The notes under the pieces: model-generated | What the model was told of the DNA's origin: nothing | The model's input: the letters and a program-made list of their open reading frames with translations, nothing else | Database searches by the model: none | Part shown: in pieces, positions 1-7,303 of the stretch | How the letters are laid out: each line of letters opens with the position of its first letter | Position numbering within the stretch: the first letter of the stretch is position 1 | NCBI GenBank assembly: GCA_947576945.1 | Contig: CANPTH010000033.1 | Coordinates: 1-46,015, forward strand | DNA length: 46,015 bases | Source: an uncultured Lachnospiraceae bacterium | GTDB taxonomy: Bacteria > Bacillota > Clostridia > Lachnospirales > Lachnospiraceae | Direction of reading: 5' to 3' | Program-made: the position numbers and the translations under genes

Positions 1-41
1 GAAAAATCAGCACATCAGTGTGATTTTTCAACCTTACCTCC
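1..41 (-). repeat. Partial multi-hairpin unit at the left edge (related to the unit at 36-167)
   Basis: Read on the minus strand, a purine-rich GGAGGTAAGG is followed by TTGAA and a hairpin: a 9-bp stem (GAAAAATCA / TGATTTTTC), a CAC/GTG extension, a TGAT loop and one bulged C. The hairpin at 134-167 has the same layout but different stem sequences, so this looks like the start of a second, tandem unit. Alternatively GGAGGT is a ribosome binding site and TTG at 31 starts a leftward gene leaving the window; the ten codons visible are all sense. I cannot decide between the two from 31 bases. Confidence 0.5.
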
Positions 42-167
42 ATTCCGAAGCGTTTTACGCTGAGGACGCGAGCAGAATTTCAGATTCTGCTCTGCGATCA
101 ACAGAATTTGTGACGCTTCGGCACAAATTCCTGGTTGAATAAATTGCTCATCAGAGAATTTATTCAA
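36..167 (-). repeat. Multi-hairpin intergenic repeat B, copy 1
   Basis: This 132-nt element starts one base into the overlap with the stop codon of the GPH transporter gene and ends at a GGAGG. On the minus strand it forms successive inverted repeats: TTGAATAAATT/AATTTATTCAA around CTC-TGAT-GAG-C, GAATTTGTG/CACAAATTC, GAGCAGAAT/ATTCTGCTC and AGCGT/ACGCT. It matches 33514-33645 at 125 of 132 positions with no gaps. A frame beginning with TTG is open through the whole unit. A structured RNA, a palindromic mobile-type repeat and a tiny coding unit are all possible. Confidence 0.85.
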
Positions 168-1660
168 ACTTTCCCCAGCTCCCTGCAGATCCGATCGTAC
201 TCTTCTTCATCCAGTTTATATTTCTTCTTATATAAATAGTAGGAAAGCAGCATCAGCACACACGGTGCCACCGTCATCGTGATCAGCAGCCCGGTACTCT
301 GCCCGGCCTGCACCCCGCCGTACTTTCCGCCCGTAGTTCCGAAAATGATATCCGATATCTCCGCCAGCTTCTGTTCCTCCGTGATCAGTCCCCGGGCACA
401 CTGCTGTTCCAGGTCGGAGATCTGATTGGTATATCCGGTCACGCCAAAGAGAAGATAGGAGGCGGAGGTGAGCGCCACGATCAGCGCGGAACTCATTTTC
501 GTGATAAAAGGCCGCAGCGAGGTGATGATCCCCTCATCCCTCGTGCCAAACCGGTATTCATTGTACTCCACTGTATTCATAATGGAGATCATCATGATCA
601 GATAGAAACAGTACTGCCCGAAATTCGAGAGCATGAAACCCACTGTGAGCAGCCCGAATTTCCCCATACCGTTTCCCGGAACCGGCAGGGATACAAGCAT
701 CAGCCCATAGCCGAACACCGCCAGCGCCGCCATGATCCCCAGCAGCTTTTTCCTGTGCAGCCGTCTGGAAATGGCCGGATAGAAGATCATCAAAAACGCC
801 GTGGCCGACATCCCCACCATCGTGAACAGGGAGTACAGACCCCCGTCGTAGCCAAACGTGAAATAAATATACGTAGAACCGATACCGCCGTTCACCAGCC
901 CGTTTCCCACCTGCTGGATCAGGAAAATGATCGCGATCCACACCAGCTGGTCATTGCGGGCGATGGTCCTGAAAACCGTTTTTAAGGAAAACCGCTCCCT
1001 CGTCCGCTTCTCCGGCACCGCCGCCCGGTTCTCCTGCACCCCAAACAGCGTAAACAGGATAAAAAGCGGCGAAAGAACGGCGATCACCATTGCGATCCTC
1101 CCATAAGCCACGGCCGTGCTGCCGCCGATGGCCGTCTGACCCGTACTGAGCACGGGAATCAGGATGGAAGCCAGCACGCCGCCGATCCCCGCAAAAAGAG
1201 TCGCCCTGGACGTAAACCGGTTCCTGGCATCGGCGTCCGACCCCAGAGCCGGGATCATCCCCCAATAGGCAATATCACTCATCGTATACGTAATGCTGAA
1301 AGCAAAATACAACAACGCAAAAAACCACACAAAAGCCCATCCCTGCAGCTGCACATTAAACAACAGGCAGATCACCACCGAAGTAGACAGTCCCCCGGCC
1401 AGCAGCCAGGGTTTGAACTTCCCGTATTTCGAGCGTGTCCGTTCGATAATATTCCCCATCACCGGGTCGTTTAAGGCGTCAAATACCCGGGCCGCGATCA
1501 TGATCCCCGTGACAGCCGCCACCTGCGCTCCGCTTAACATATGCGTGAACAGCACAAAAGTCAGCAGATAGCTGTTGATCAGGCTGTAGACCATATCCCT
1601 TCCCACCGTCCCCAGCGGAAAATACAGCAGATTCTTTCTGGTTCTCTCTTTCTTCTCCAT
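164..1660 (-). CDS. GPH-family (MelB-like) glycoside/pentoside/hexuronide:cation symporter
   Basis: A polytopic protein of about 498 residues with twelve hydrophobic segments. The N-terminal PLGTVGRD, the early DALNDPVMGN motif (GPH-typical D..ND) and a long central loop after segment six mark the glycoside-pentoside-hexuronide:cation symporter family of the MFS superfamily. Members import oligosaccharides or glycosides with Na+ or H+ across the cytoplasmic membrane. The substrate cannot be read from sequence. The ATG at 1660 is preceded by GGGG at 5 nt; a TTG at 1681, behind AAGGAG at 4 nt, is an in-frame alternative that adds seven residues. The same repeat element lies downstream of this gene and upstream of the probable xylosidase at 31488, which hints at plant glycan use but proves nothing. 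Confidence 0.9.
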   Translation of the reverse strand: MEKKERTRKNLLYFPLGTVGRDMVYSLINSYLLTFVLFTHMLSGAQVAAVTGIMIAARVFDALNDPVMGNIIERTRSKYGKFKPWLLAGGLSTSVVICLLFNVQLQGWAFVWFFALLYFAFSITYTMSDIAYWGMIPALGSDADARNRFTSRATLFAGIGGVLASILIPVLSTGQTAIGGSTAVAYGRIAMVIAVLSPLFILFTLFGVQENRAAVPEKRTRERFSLKTVFRTIARNDQLVWIAIIFLIQQVGNGLVNGGIGSTYIYFTFGYDGGLYSLFTMVGMSATAFLMIFYPAISRRLHRKKLLGIMAALAVFGYGLMLVSLPVPGNGMGKFGLLTVGFMLSNFGQYCFYLIMMISIMNTVEYNEYRFGTRDEGIITSLRPFITKMSSALIVALTSASYLLFGVTGYTNQISDLEQQCARGLITEEQKLAEISDIIFGTTGGKYGGVQAGQSTGLLITMTVAPCVLMLLSYYLYKKKYKLDEEEYDRICRELGKV

Positions 1661-1761
1661 CTTTACCCCATTTCCGGCCAAACGGCTCCTTCTACTGCTC
1701 CTTTAGTTTCTTACTCCACTCCAACCCCATGATTCCATTCTGCAAATCCAGTACTCCTCAC

Positions 1762-1790
1762 ACTATAACACACTTGCACCCCCATGTCAG
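1762..1790 (-). promoter_or_regulatory. Sigma-A type promoter for the GPH transporter
   Basis: On the minus strand, CTGACA (1790-1785) and TATAGT (1767-1762) are separated by exactly 17 nt. Transcription would start about 90 nt upstream of the transporter start. No obvious operator symmetry is seen in the leader. Confidence 0.6.
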
Positions 1791-1827
1791 CCTTTGACAC
1801 AAATACCCCGAAAAATAAAAGACGAAC

Positions 1828-1856
1828 AAAAGACGGAGAAGCTATTCTTCCCCGCC
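1828..1856 (-). terminator. Rho-independent terminator after the S-component gene
   Basis: The minus strand reads GGCGGGGAAG, a short AATAG loop, then CTTCTCCGTC followed by TTTT. The ten-pair stem includes G-U pairs. The hairpin lies just downstream of the S-component-like gene; the plus strand also has a T tract, so it may work in both directions. Confidence 0.6.
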
Positions 1857-1878
1857 CTTTTTCTCATCTGCTTATTCT

Positions 1879-2412
1879 TCACGATATCTCCGCATGGCCT
1901 TCCGCAAACCGAAGCAGCGTTATGACCGGCACGATCAGCATACCGCACATGAAATTACTCACGCCATGGATCAGATCCCAGGGCAGCCCCGCCACGATCC
2001 ACGCGATCATCCCCCGAAAACTCAGCCCGAACAAAACTGCCTGCGCCGGGGCATACAGTGTGCCGAACAGAAATCCATGCGCCGCACATACCGTCATATA
2101 GACAAACGGCTGCACCTTCTTCGGCATATGCCGCGGCAGAAGCATGACTGCGCCCCACAGGACTGTCCACACATACAGGTAGGGTACCCACCATGTGGCA
2201 AATCCGCTGAAAATACCGTTTAAGATCACATAAATGTAAATCGGGTACAACGCCTTTTTCCGGTATACCACCGTGAAAGCCACCACAAAGGCGCCAAGAA
2301 GATGCACATTCGGAAGCACCTCCATCAGCATCTTGGAAGCATACATCACCGCACCCAGCATGGCGAATACCGCAATCTCCCGGGTCGTAAGCCGCATGCC
2401 GCTTCTGCGCAT
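1879..2412 (-). CDS. ECF-type vitamin transporter S component-like membrane protein
   Basis: About 177 residues with five or six hydrophobic segments, beginning after a short basic N-terminus (TTREIAVFAMLGAVMYASKM). Size, segment count and small-residue-rich helices fit substrate-binding S components of energy-coupling factor importers, which borrow the shared EcfAA'T module encoded elsewhere. The ATG at 2412 comes one base after the stop codon of the DUF4430 lipoprotein gene, so translation is probably coupled; longer in-frame starts inside that gene are not credible. The cobalamin riboswitch upstream of the pair suggests the substrate is a corrinoid or a precursor. That is inferred from regulation, not from the protein. 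Confidence 0.75.
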   Translation of the reverse strand: MRRSGMRLTTREIAVFAMLGAVMYASKMLMEVLPNVHLLGAFVVAFTVVYRKKALYPIYIYVILNGIFSGFATWWVPYLYVWTVLWGAVMLLPRHMPKKVQPFVYMTVCAAHGFLFGTLYAPAQAVLFGLSFRGMIAWIVAGLPWDLIHGVSNFMCGMLIVPVITLLRFAEGHAEIS

Positions 2413-2413
2413 C

Positions 2414-2878
2414 TTACTCCACCTTGAGGGCATAGCTGTCTCCCTCTGTGATCTGCGTAACGTCAACCCCCGAAGTCGCATATTCGCCATTGACATAGAA
2501 GGCCCAGTATACACCGTCCGCATCATAATCGGCGGTAATACCGTTCACTGTCTTCACATAAAGGCCGTACTCTCCTTCTTCACCGTCGATCAGGTTAAGC
2601 TCCTGCAGCGCCTCGCCCACCATCTCCTTGTCCGTGTGGATCTCAAACTGGGTCTCATTGCCGTCCTTGTCCGTCACGGTAAGGGCAAATTCTTTGCTTC
2701 CTTCTCCCAGCTTGCCGCCTTCCCGCTGCACCTCTGCACCGGCCTGTGCTCCCGCATCTCCGGAAGCCGCTCCACTGTCTTTACTGCCATTACAACCAAC
2801 TGTACTAAGTGCCATAGCCACAATAAGCACCATACAAAGGATGAATGACGATACTTTTCTGTCTTGATTCATCTGCAT
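2414..2878 (-). CDS. DUF4430-domain lipoprotein, probable corrinoid-capture protein
   Basis: A 154-residue secreted lipoprotein. Residues 1-29 form a signal peptide ending in a lipobox (LSTVGC, with Cys as the lipid anchor), followed by a Gly/Ala/Ser-rich linker to about residue 50. The rest forms a compact DUF4430 domain with the TVNGI and YWAFYVNGEYA region typical of the family. DUF4430 is related to the C-terminal domain of transcobalamin/intrinsic factor, which contacts cobalamin. The first gene after the cobalamin riboswitch and coupled to an S component, it probably presents a corrinoid to the transporter on the outer face of the membrane. An AAAGGAG binding site lies upstream of the ATG. 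The start six residues in (MNQDRK) cannot be excluded. Confidence 0.85.
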   Translation of the reverse strand: MQMNQDRKVSSFILCMVLIVAMALSTVGCNGSKDSGAASGDAGAQAGAEVQREGGKLGEGSKEFALTVTDKDGNETQFEIHTDKEMVGEALQELNLIDGEEGEYGLYVKTVNGITADYDADGVYWAFYVNGEYATSGVDVTQITEGDSYALKVE

Positions 2879-2898
2879 GTTCTTTGTCTCCTTTGTTT

Positions 2899-3138
2899 TT
2901 ATTTTACCGGAAGATCTCTGTCAGAATCTTCCCGGTTGTTCTCTTCCCTTCTTAACCGGCCCTCGCGGTCATGCCAGAGAAGCCGTAACAGCTTTTCTCT
3001 CCTTTTTGCCGTTACGAAAATGACTCTGTCCGGATATTTCGACTTGACACAAACAGACTGCCGGCCTTCTCGAATCGCTTCAATGACTTGTCCCGGATTG
3101 TGGCTTCCGGTCAGGCAGACGTTATCGCACTTTACCAT
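2899..3138 (-). CDS. Possible small protein (79 aa) between riboswitch and lipoprotein gene
   Basis: An ATG-initiated frame that starts just after the riboswitch aptamer and ends 20 nt before the lipoprotein start. The product is basic and hydrophilic, with two Cys near the N-terminus and an Arg/Glu-rich tail; I do not recognise it. For: codon composition looks coding-like, and the predicted hydrophobic alternation (QSVCVKSKYPDRVIFVTAKR) is protein-like. Against: there is no clear Shine-Dalgarno before the ATG, and the region must also hold the riboswitch expression platform. It may be chance, or a gene whose start is masked by riboswitch folding. Confidence 0.35.
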   Translation of the reverse strand: MVKCDNVCLTGSHNPGQVIEAIREGRQSVCVKSKYPDRVIFVTAKRREKLLRLLWHDREGRLRREENNREDSDRDLPVK

Positions 3139-3144
3139 TTGAAG

Positions 3145-3262
3145 AGCTGATCCGGACTGCCACAGGCAGCCGGCCTCCCAAACGGAATCTGCAGTTTATC
3201 ACGTGTCTCACGGCGACGGGCTCGTACAGGATTTTCACCTGTTTCCCCGAACAGATTCTTTC
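3145..3262 (-). ncRNA. Cobalamin riboswitch
   Basis: The minus strand carries the conserved aptamer pieces in order: GGGGAAACAGGTGAAAATCC, then CGAGCCCGTCGCCGTGA (matching the GCCCGC-CACUGUGA core), then ACTGCAGATTCCGTTTGGGA (compare the ACUGCC..GGGAAG arm of btuB), and a 3' AGTCCGGA. Together these identify a cobalamin aptamer. It lies between the promoter at 3265-3293 and the DUF4430/S-component pair, so corrinoid sufficiency should lower their expression. The 3' boundary and the expression platform are not resolved by eye. Confidence 0.85.
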
Positions 3263-3264
3263 CT

Positions 3265-3293
3265 ATCATAATACTTTATCTTTATTTGGTCAA
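3265..3293 (-). promoter_or_regulatory. Promoter of the cobalamin-riboswitch operon
   Basis: TTGACC (3293-3288) and TATGAT (3270-3265) on the minus strand are spaced by 17 nt. Transcription would begin only a few bases before the first aptamer helix, as expected for a riboswitch leader. Confidence 0.65.
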
Positions 3294-3309
3294 CGAAATC
3301 TTCACAATC

Positions 3310-3363
3310 AGGAAAGACCACCCCGGCCTCATTTACCATGAAGCCACAGAGTGGTCTTTCCTG
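3310..3363 (-). terminator. Long hairpin between OFA transporter and riboswitch operon
   Basis: A perfect 12-bp inverted repeat, AGGAAAGACCAC / GTGGTCTTTCCT, encloses a second imperfect one (GGCCTCAT / ATGAAGCC). It sits downstream of the OFA transporter gene and upstream of the next promoter. The flanking T tract is weak, so it is a probable but not classical terminator. Confidence 0.55.
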
Positions 3364-3420
3364 TATTTTGATCTGCATTTCCTTATTATGATTCCGGCCT
3401 CTATGCCTGACTGCCGATGC

Positions 3421-4728
3421 TTATTTCTTCTTCGCATCCTTATTTAAAGGACGTACCATAAACAGGCTGATCAGCAGCGCCACGATATAGAGCACAATCG
3501 TCAGATACAGCACGTTCTGATATCCCACCGGGTTAATGCTGTTGCCGTGGGAATCCTGCATGAATTCTCCGGTACTGTTCACGATCAGGTTCGCCACCTG
3601 GTTACCCGTAAGACCTGCAAACGCCCAGGCTGACAGCGTAATACCATGCAGCGCGCTGATGCTGCCCATGCCGTAATGGTCGGAAAGCAGTGTCGGCACG
3701 TTGGAGAATCCGCCGCCGTATCCCGCATTGACTACGAAGATCAGTCCCAGTACAAGCACCACCAGAAGCATGTTGCCCTGTCCGTTCTTGATACCGCCCG
3801 TCAGCATTACCAGACCGGTAAAGATGATGGAAAGCACGAAGATCAGCTTGTAGATGGTATTCCTGTCTTTCATGGTATCCGCCCATGCGGAGAAGCCGAG
3901 ACGTCCACCCGCATTGAAGATCGCGGAAACTGTAGAGATCACACCCACAGCGCCTGCCAGACCGATACATTTCACGATCATCTTCTCCTGAGAGATCAGC
4001 GCCAGACCACAGGTGATGTTGATGTAGAACATCAGCCAGATACCGATATAGTTGGCTGCCGGTCTGGTCTTGATCACAGCCATGATGCTCTGACCCTTCT
4101 CCTTCTTCTGCGGCTCATGCCATCCTGCAGGTTTCTTCAATAAAATGTGACCGGTGAACATCATGATAAAATATACCACCGCCAGGATCAGGAACATCTT
4201 GTAGATGCCGCCTTCCCCCAGATTCTCCAGCATCGCCTGCATAATAGGGCTGGCAATCGCCTTCGCCGCACCGAAACCTGCCACAGCCAGACCGGTGGCA
4301 AGACCCTTACGGTCTTCAAACCAGAGCATAAGCGTCTTGACCGGGGACAGATAACCGGTTCCCAGACCGACACCCATGATAAAACCATAGCATATGTAGA
4401 TGCCGATAAGCGCCAGAGGGCTCTGCTGGTGCTGGCCGCCGTAATAGATAAAGAATCCTGTTCCGGCCATACCTGCCGCGAAACAGATCGCAGCGATCAG
4501 GGATGATTTGTGAATATCTTTCTCCACCACATTTCCCAGGAATGCCGCCGACATGCCTAAGAAAAAGATTGCGAAGCTGAACGCCCACTCCGTCGCACCT
4601 TTGGAGAAGCCGATGTAATCTGCGATCTCCTGACTGAAAATCGACCAGCAGTACACCGTACCGATACTGCAGTGGAGTAAAAGCGCCGGAATCGCGGCAC
4701 AAATCCATTTGTTTTGACTCTTTTTCAT
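3421..4728 (-). CDS. OFA-family (oxalate/formate antiporter-like) MFS transporter
   Basis: About 435 residues with twelve membrane segments. The N-terminal HCSIGTVYCWSIF segment and the GLGTGYLSPVKTLMLWFEDRKGLATGLAVAGFG stretch (here spanning roughly residues 130-165) are typical of the oxalate:formate antiporter family. Most members are annotated only by family, and real substrates are often small carboxylates; oxalate is not implied, since no oxalate-degradation genes are nearby. The ATG at 4728 is chosen because AGGAT lies 7 nt upstream; an in-frame ATG at 4755 lacks a good site. It is a single gene with its own promoter and a hairpin downstream. Confidence 0.85.
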   Translation of the reverse strand: MKKSQNKWICAAIPALLLHCSIGTVYCWSIFSQEIADYIGFSKGATEWAFSFAIFFLGMSAAFLGNVVEKDIHKSSLIAAICFAAGMAGTGFFIYYGGQHQQSPLALIGIYICYGFIMGVGLGTGYLSPVKTLMLWFEDRKGLATGLAVAGFGAAKAIASPIMQAMLENLGEGGIYKMFLILAVVYFIMMFTGHILLKKPAGWHEPQKKEKGQSIMAVIKTRPAANYIGIWLMFYINITCGLALISQEKMIVKCIGLAGAVGVISTVSAIFNAGGRLGFSAWADTMKDRNTIYKLIFVLSIIFTGLVMLTGGIKNGQGNMLLVVLVLGLIFVVNAGYGGGFSNVPTLLSDHYGMGSISALHGITLSAWAFAGLTGNQVANLIVNSTGEFMQDSHGNSINPVGYQNVLYLTIVLYIVALLISLFMVRPLNKDAKKK

Positions 4729-4770
4729 GTTGAATCCTATCCTCTCTTTCGTCATTAAAATCTCTTATCT

Positions 4771-4799
4771 ATTTTACTCTTAATCAGAGCAGATTTCAA
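4771..4799 (-). promoter_or_regulatory. Promoter of the OFA transporter
   Basis: TTGAAA (4799-4794) and TAAAAT (4776-4771) lie on the minus strand with a 17-nt spacer. Transcription would start about 35-40 nt upstream of the ATG at 4728. Confidence 0.6.
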
Positions 4800-4889
4800 T
4801 TGTAAAAACGCGCTTTTCCTGAATCATTTCCCTCATTCCTCACGTTATAATAAACAAATGAAAGATAACCAGGAAGGCAGGATATCACT

Positions 4890-5414
4890 TTGGCGCGCGA
4901 AGACGAACTGATCAGACAAATTCAAAAAGGCCGGCAGGAATGTCTGGATGAATTGATAGAACTGTATTACCCTGCCATCCTGCGCTATTGCCTGTGGCAT
5001 ATGCCGGATCCGGAAAGCGCACAGGATGCCGCCCAGGAAACCTTCTTAAAGCTGGTGCGTTTTATCGGGCGCTATGAGCACAGAGGGCACTTTAAAGCCT
5101 TCCTGTACCGGATTGCCGCCAACGCCTGCATTGACATAAAACGCAGCCTTCCGGCCGCGGAACCGCTTTCGGAAGAACCGGACCACATTATCTGCCGGCC
5201 GGAATCCGGCTATCAGGCGGCCGAAGACAGACAGCTTCTTGCAGCGGCTTTTACCAGCCTTCAGGAAGATCAGCGGGAACTTATCCTGCTTCGTTACGGA
5301 CAGGAACTGACCCTGCGGGAGATTGCCGCCGTCACCGGACTACCGCTGCGCACGGTGCAGACCCGCCTTAATCGAACCTTAAAGAAGCTGCGGGTGTTTC
5401 TGAAAAACATCTGA
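4890..5414 (+). CDS. ECF-type RNA polymerase sigma factor (sigma-70 family)
   Basis: 174 residues with only regions 2 and 4, the layout of extracytoplasmic-function sigma factors. Region 2 spans about residues 25-85 (SAQDAAQETFLKLVRF is the core-binding helix) and region 4 about 115-172 (LTLREIAAVTGLPLRTVQTR is the helix-turn-helix). The gene starts with TTG behind GGCAGGA and is followed after a few bases by a membrane-protein gene and then an ABC transporter, so it probably controls this operon. No typical anti-sigma gene is visible; the adjacent membrane protein is the best candidate for that role. A TATAAT at 4846-4851 could be its -10 box, but I find no convincing -35. Confidence 0.9.
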   Translation: MAREDELIRQIQKGRQECLDELIELYYPAILRYCLWHMPDPESAQDAAQETFLKLVRFIGRYEHRGHFKAFLYRIAANACIDIKRSLPAAEPLSEEPDHIICRPESGYQAAEDRQLLAAAFTSLQEDQRELILLRYGQELTLREIAAVTGLPLRTVQTRLNRTLKKLRVFLKNI

Positions 5415-5432
5415 AAGCACATGGGAGGGCTT

Positions 5433-6203
5433 ATGAAAAAAAGAAAACAATGGAACACCTTTTTTGCCATCGAAAAGAATCTTGCCTATGAATCCTCTAT
5501 GCAGACCACGAGAGAACTCGCAGCGCTTCGCCTGGACGCCGCTGCCGCAAAACACAGGGCAGCTTTGCCTTTCGCCGCCCTGATCAGGAAACAGCTTACC
5601 TTTACTGTATGGAAGATCTGGTTCTTCCAGGGCATGGTACTGGCGGCACTCTGCGCCGCTTTCCTTTGTCTGTACCATGAAAATCTCCTGAACCGGATCA
5701 TTTCCCCGCCGCCTGAATTTCTCTGCCTGAGCAGCAGTATCGTAGCGCTGAGCGCCATTCCGATCCTCGGAAGATCTTCCCGCTATCGGATGATGGAACT
5801 GGAGCAGTCAACCCGCTTCTCTACCCTGGGAAGCCTGGCGGCACAGCTGATTTTTATCGGCATCGGTGACCTTGCTATGCTGTCCGTTCTGGCATTTATC
5901 GTATGGCAGTATGGTTTGACCGGTTCGGTCATATTCATCTATCTTATCGTACCGTTCCTGACCACCGCCGCCACCTGCCTGATGCTGTGGATCCGCAGCG
6001 CTCCTTCCGCTTTTGAACGGCGGGCAGTACTGCTCTGTGCGGCTGCCACACTGCTGATATGGCAGGTTATCAACCGTTACAAAGATTCCCGCCCAGACGG
6101 TGAACTCTGGTTCTGGTACGTGTACGCCTTTTTGTGCCTCGGTATCCTGTACCGTGAATATCGGAAGCTGCGGCTTGTCATCTATACAGAGAAAATGCTC
6201 TGA
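5433..6203 (+). CDS. Uncharacterised membrane protein of the sigma/ABC operon
   Basis: 256 residues: an N-terminal cytosolic stretch of about 65 residues (TTRELAALRLDAAAAKHRA), then about six hydrophobic segments. The ATG at 5433 follows GGGAGGG at a good distance; an ATG twelve bases earlier is weaker. I do not recognise a family. It lies 18 nt after the sigma factor gene and before the ABC ATPase gene. This order is compatible with an anti-sigma or sensor partner, or with an accessory ABC membrane subunit; neither role is shown by the sequence. The N-terminal soluble part would be the place to bind the sigma factor. Confidence 0.75.
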   Translation: MKKRKQWNTFFAIEKNLAYESSMQTTRELAALRLDAAAAKHRAALPFAALIRKQLTFTVWKIWFFQGMVLAALCAAFLCLYHENLLNRIISPPPEFLCLSSSIVALSAIPILGRSSRYRMMELEQSTRFSTLGSLAAQLIFIGIGDLAMLSVLAFIVWQYGLTGSVIFIYLIVPFLTTAATCLMLWIRSAPSAFERRAVLLCAAATLLIWQVINRYKDSRPDGELWFWYVYAFLCLGILYREYRKLRLVIYTEKML

Positions 6204-6277
6204 CCCCATACTGTCCAGACAGGCCGCTTTCCACAGCGCACATGCACCTGTATCTGCAAAGAAGAAAATTAAGGTGG

Positions 6278-6402
6278 CAAGATTGAAAACTAAAATTTTC
6301 AATCGCGGGATTTGTGTCTGCGCGTTGCCTGCCACAAACTCGTTTCATGCGACGTCTCAACATAGTTGAGACAAAAGCAGCGCAGAAATGGAGAAAACTA
6401 TG
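6278..6402 (+). repeat. Multi-hairpin leader repeat A, copy 1
   Basis: A 125-nt element with inverted repeats GATTGAAAA/TTTTCAATC, TTTGTG/CACAAA and GTCTCAAC-ATA-GTTGAGAC. It ends with GGAG, a 7-nt gap and the ATG of the ABC ATPase gene. It matches 7304-7428 at 119 of 125 positions, without gaps. A TTG-started frame of 28 codons (6283-6369) lies inside, preceded by AAGG. Confidence 0.9.
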
Positions 6403-7278
6403 GAACTCACCTTAGAACATGTATCAAAGCAATTCAAAGACAGACAAAACAGTAAGACAGCCGTCGACGACGTCAGCCTGAAACTTGGCCCCGGCGTCTG
6501 GGGCCTGCTCGGCGCCAACGGTTCCGGCAAGACTACCCTGATGCGCATGATCTGCGGCATCATGAAGCCCACTTCGGGCCGCATCTGTTACGACGGCGTG
6601 GAGATCGATCATCTCGGCGACGCCTACCGGGACGTAATCGGATATCTACCCCAGGAATTCGGCTTCTACCCCGAATTCACCGTACAGCAGTATCTGGAAT
6701 ATATCGCTGCCCTGAAAGGCCTGACGGACAGACAGACCCGGCAAAAGATCGACGAGCTGTTAACCCGCCTGTCACTGGAAGACGTGCGGAAGAAAAGGAT
6801 CACCAAACTCTCCGGCGGCATGAAACGCCGGGTAGGCATCGGTCAGGCGCTGCTCAACGATCCGGAATTCCTTATACTGGATGAACCTACCAGCGGGCTG
6901 GATCCCGGCGAACGCGTCCGCTTCCGCAATCTGCTGTCGGAGTTCGCCCACGACAGGATCGTGCTGATCTCCACCCATATCGTGTCCGATATCGAATATA
7001 TTGCGACCCGCAACGCCATTATGAAAAACGGCGCTATCCTGCAGACCGGTTCCACCCAGGAACTGGTCGTCCAGATGGAAGGACGGGTCTTCGAGGCTTC
7101 GATCGACCCCCGGGATTTAAGTCGTCTGGAAGAAAAGGTGCAGGCAGTCAACGTGCGCAACGAAGCCGACGGCAGCGTTTCTCTCCGCTATCTGGGAACC
7201 CCGGACGATATCCCGCAGGCAAGGCCGCAGGAACCCCGGCTGGAAGACCTCTACCTGGAACTGTTCCCAAGAAAATAG
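6400..7278 (+). CDS. ABC transporter ATP-binding protein
   Basis: 292 residues with Walker A at about 38-46 (GANGSGKTT), a Q-loop (YLPQEFGFYPEFT), signature LSGGMKRR, Walker B LILDEPTSGLDP and an H-loop (STHIV). This is the CcmA/DrrA-type ATPase class that works with separate ABC-2 permeases to move lipids, peptides or drugs outward. The start at 6400 is set by GGAG seven bases upstream; an ATG at 6388 overlaps that site. The permease gene follows, behind a second copy of the same 125-nt leader. The sigma factor upstream suggests induction by envelope stress or an antimicrobial, which is inference only. Confidence 0.92.
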   Translation: MELTLEHVSKQFKDRQNSKTAVDDVSLKLGPGVWGLLGANGSGKTTLMRMICGIMKPTSGRICYDGVEIDHLGDAYRDVIGYLPQEFGFYPEFTVQQYLEYIAALKGLTDRQTRQKIDELLTRLSLEDVRKKRITKLSGGMKRRVGIGQALLNDPEFLILDEPTSGLDPGERVRFRNLLSEFAHDRIVLISTHIVSDIEYIATRNAIMKNGAILQTGSTQELVVQMEGRVFEASIDPRDLSRLEEKVQAVNVRNEADGSVSLRYLGTPDDIPQARPQEPRLEDLYLELFPRK

Positions 7279-7303
7279 AAAGAAAAAACAACAGAAAGGA
7301 TAA

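Noticed and set aside
1..31. Start of a leftward gene (TTG at 31 behind GGAGGT)
   Set aside because: Only ten codons are visible, and the same bases form a hairpin that mirrors the next repeat unit; not enough to call a gene.
130..167. Hammerhead-ribozyme-like CTGATGAG with a later CCGAAG in repeat B
   Set aside because: CTGATGAG sits in the loop of a perfect hairpin, the related unit at 1-31 reads CTGATGTG, and no GAAA plus cleavage-site arrangement with three stems can be drawn.
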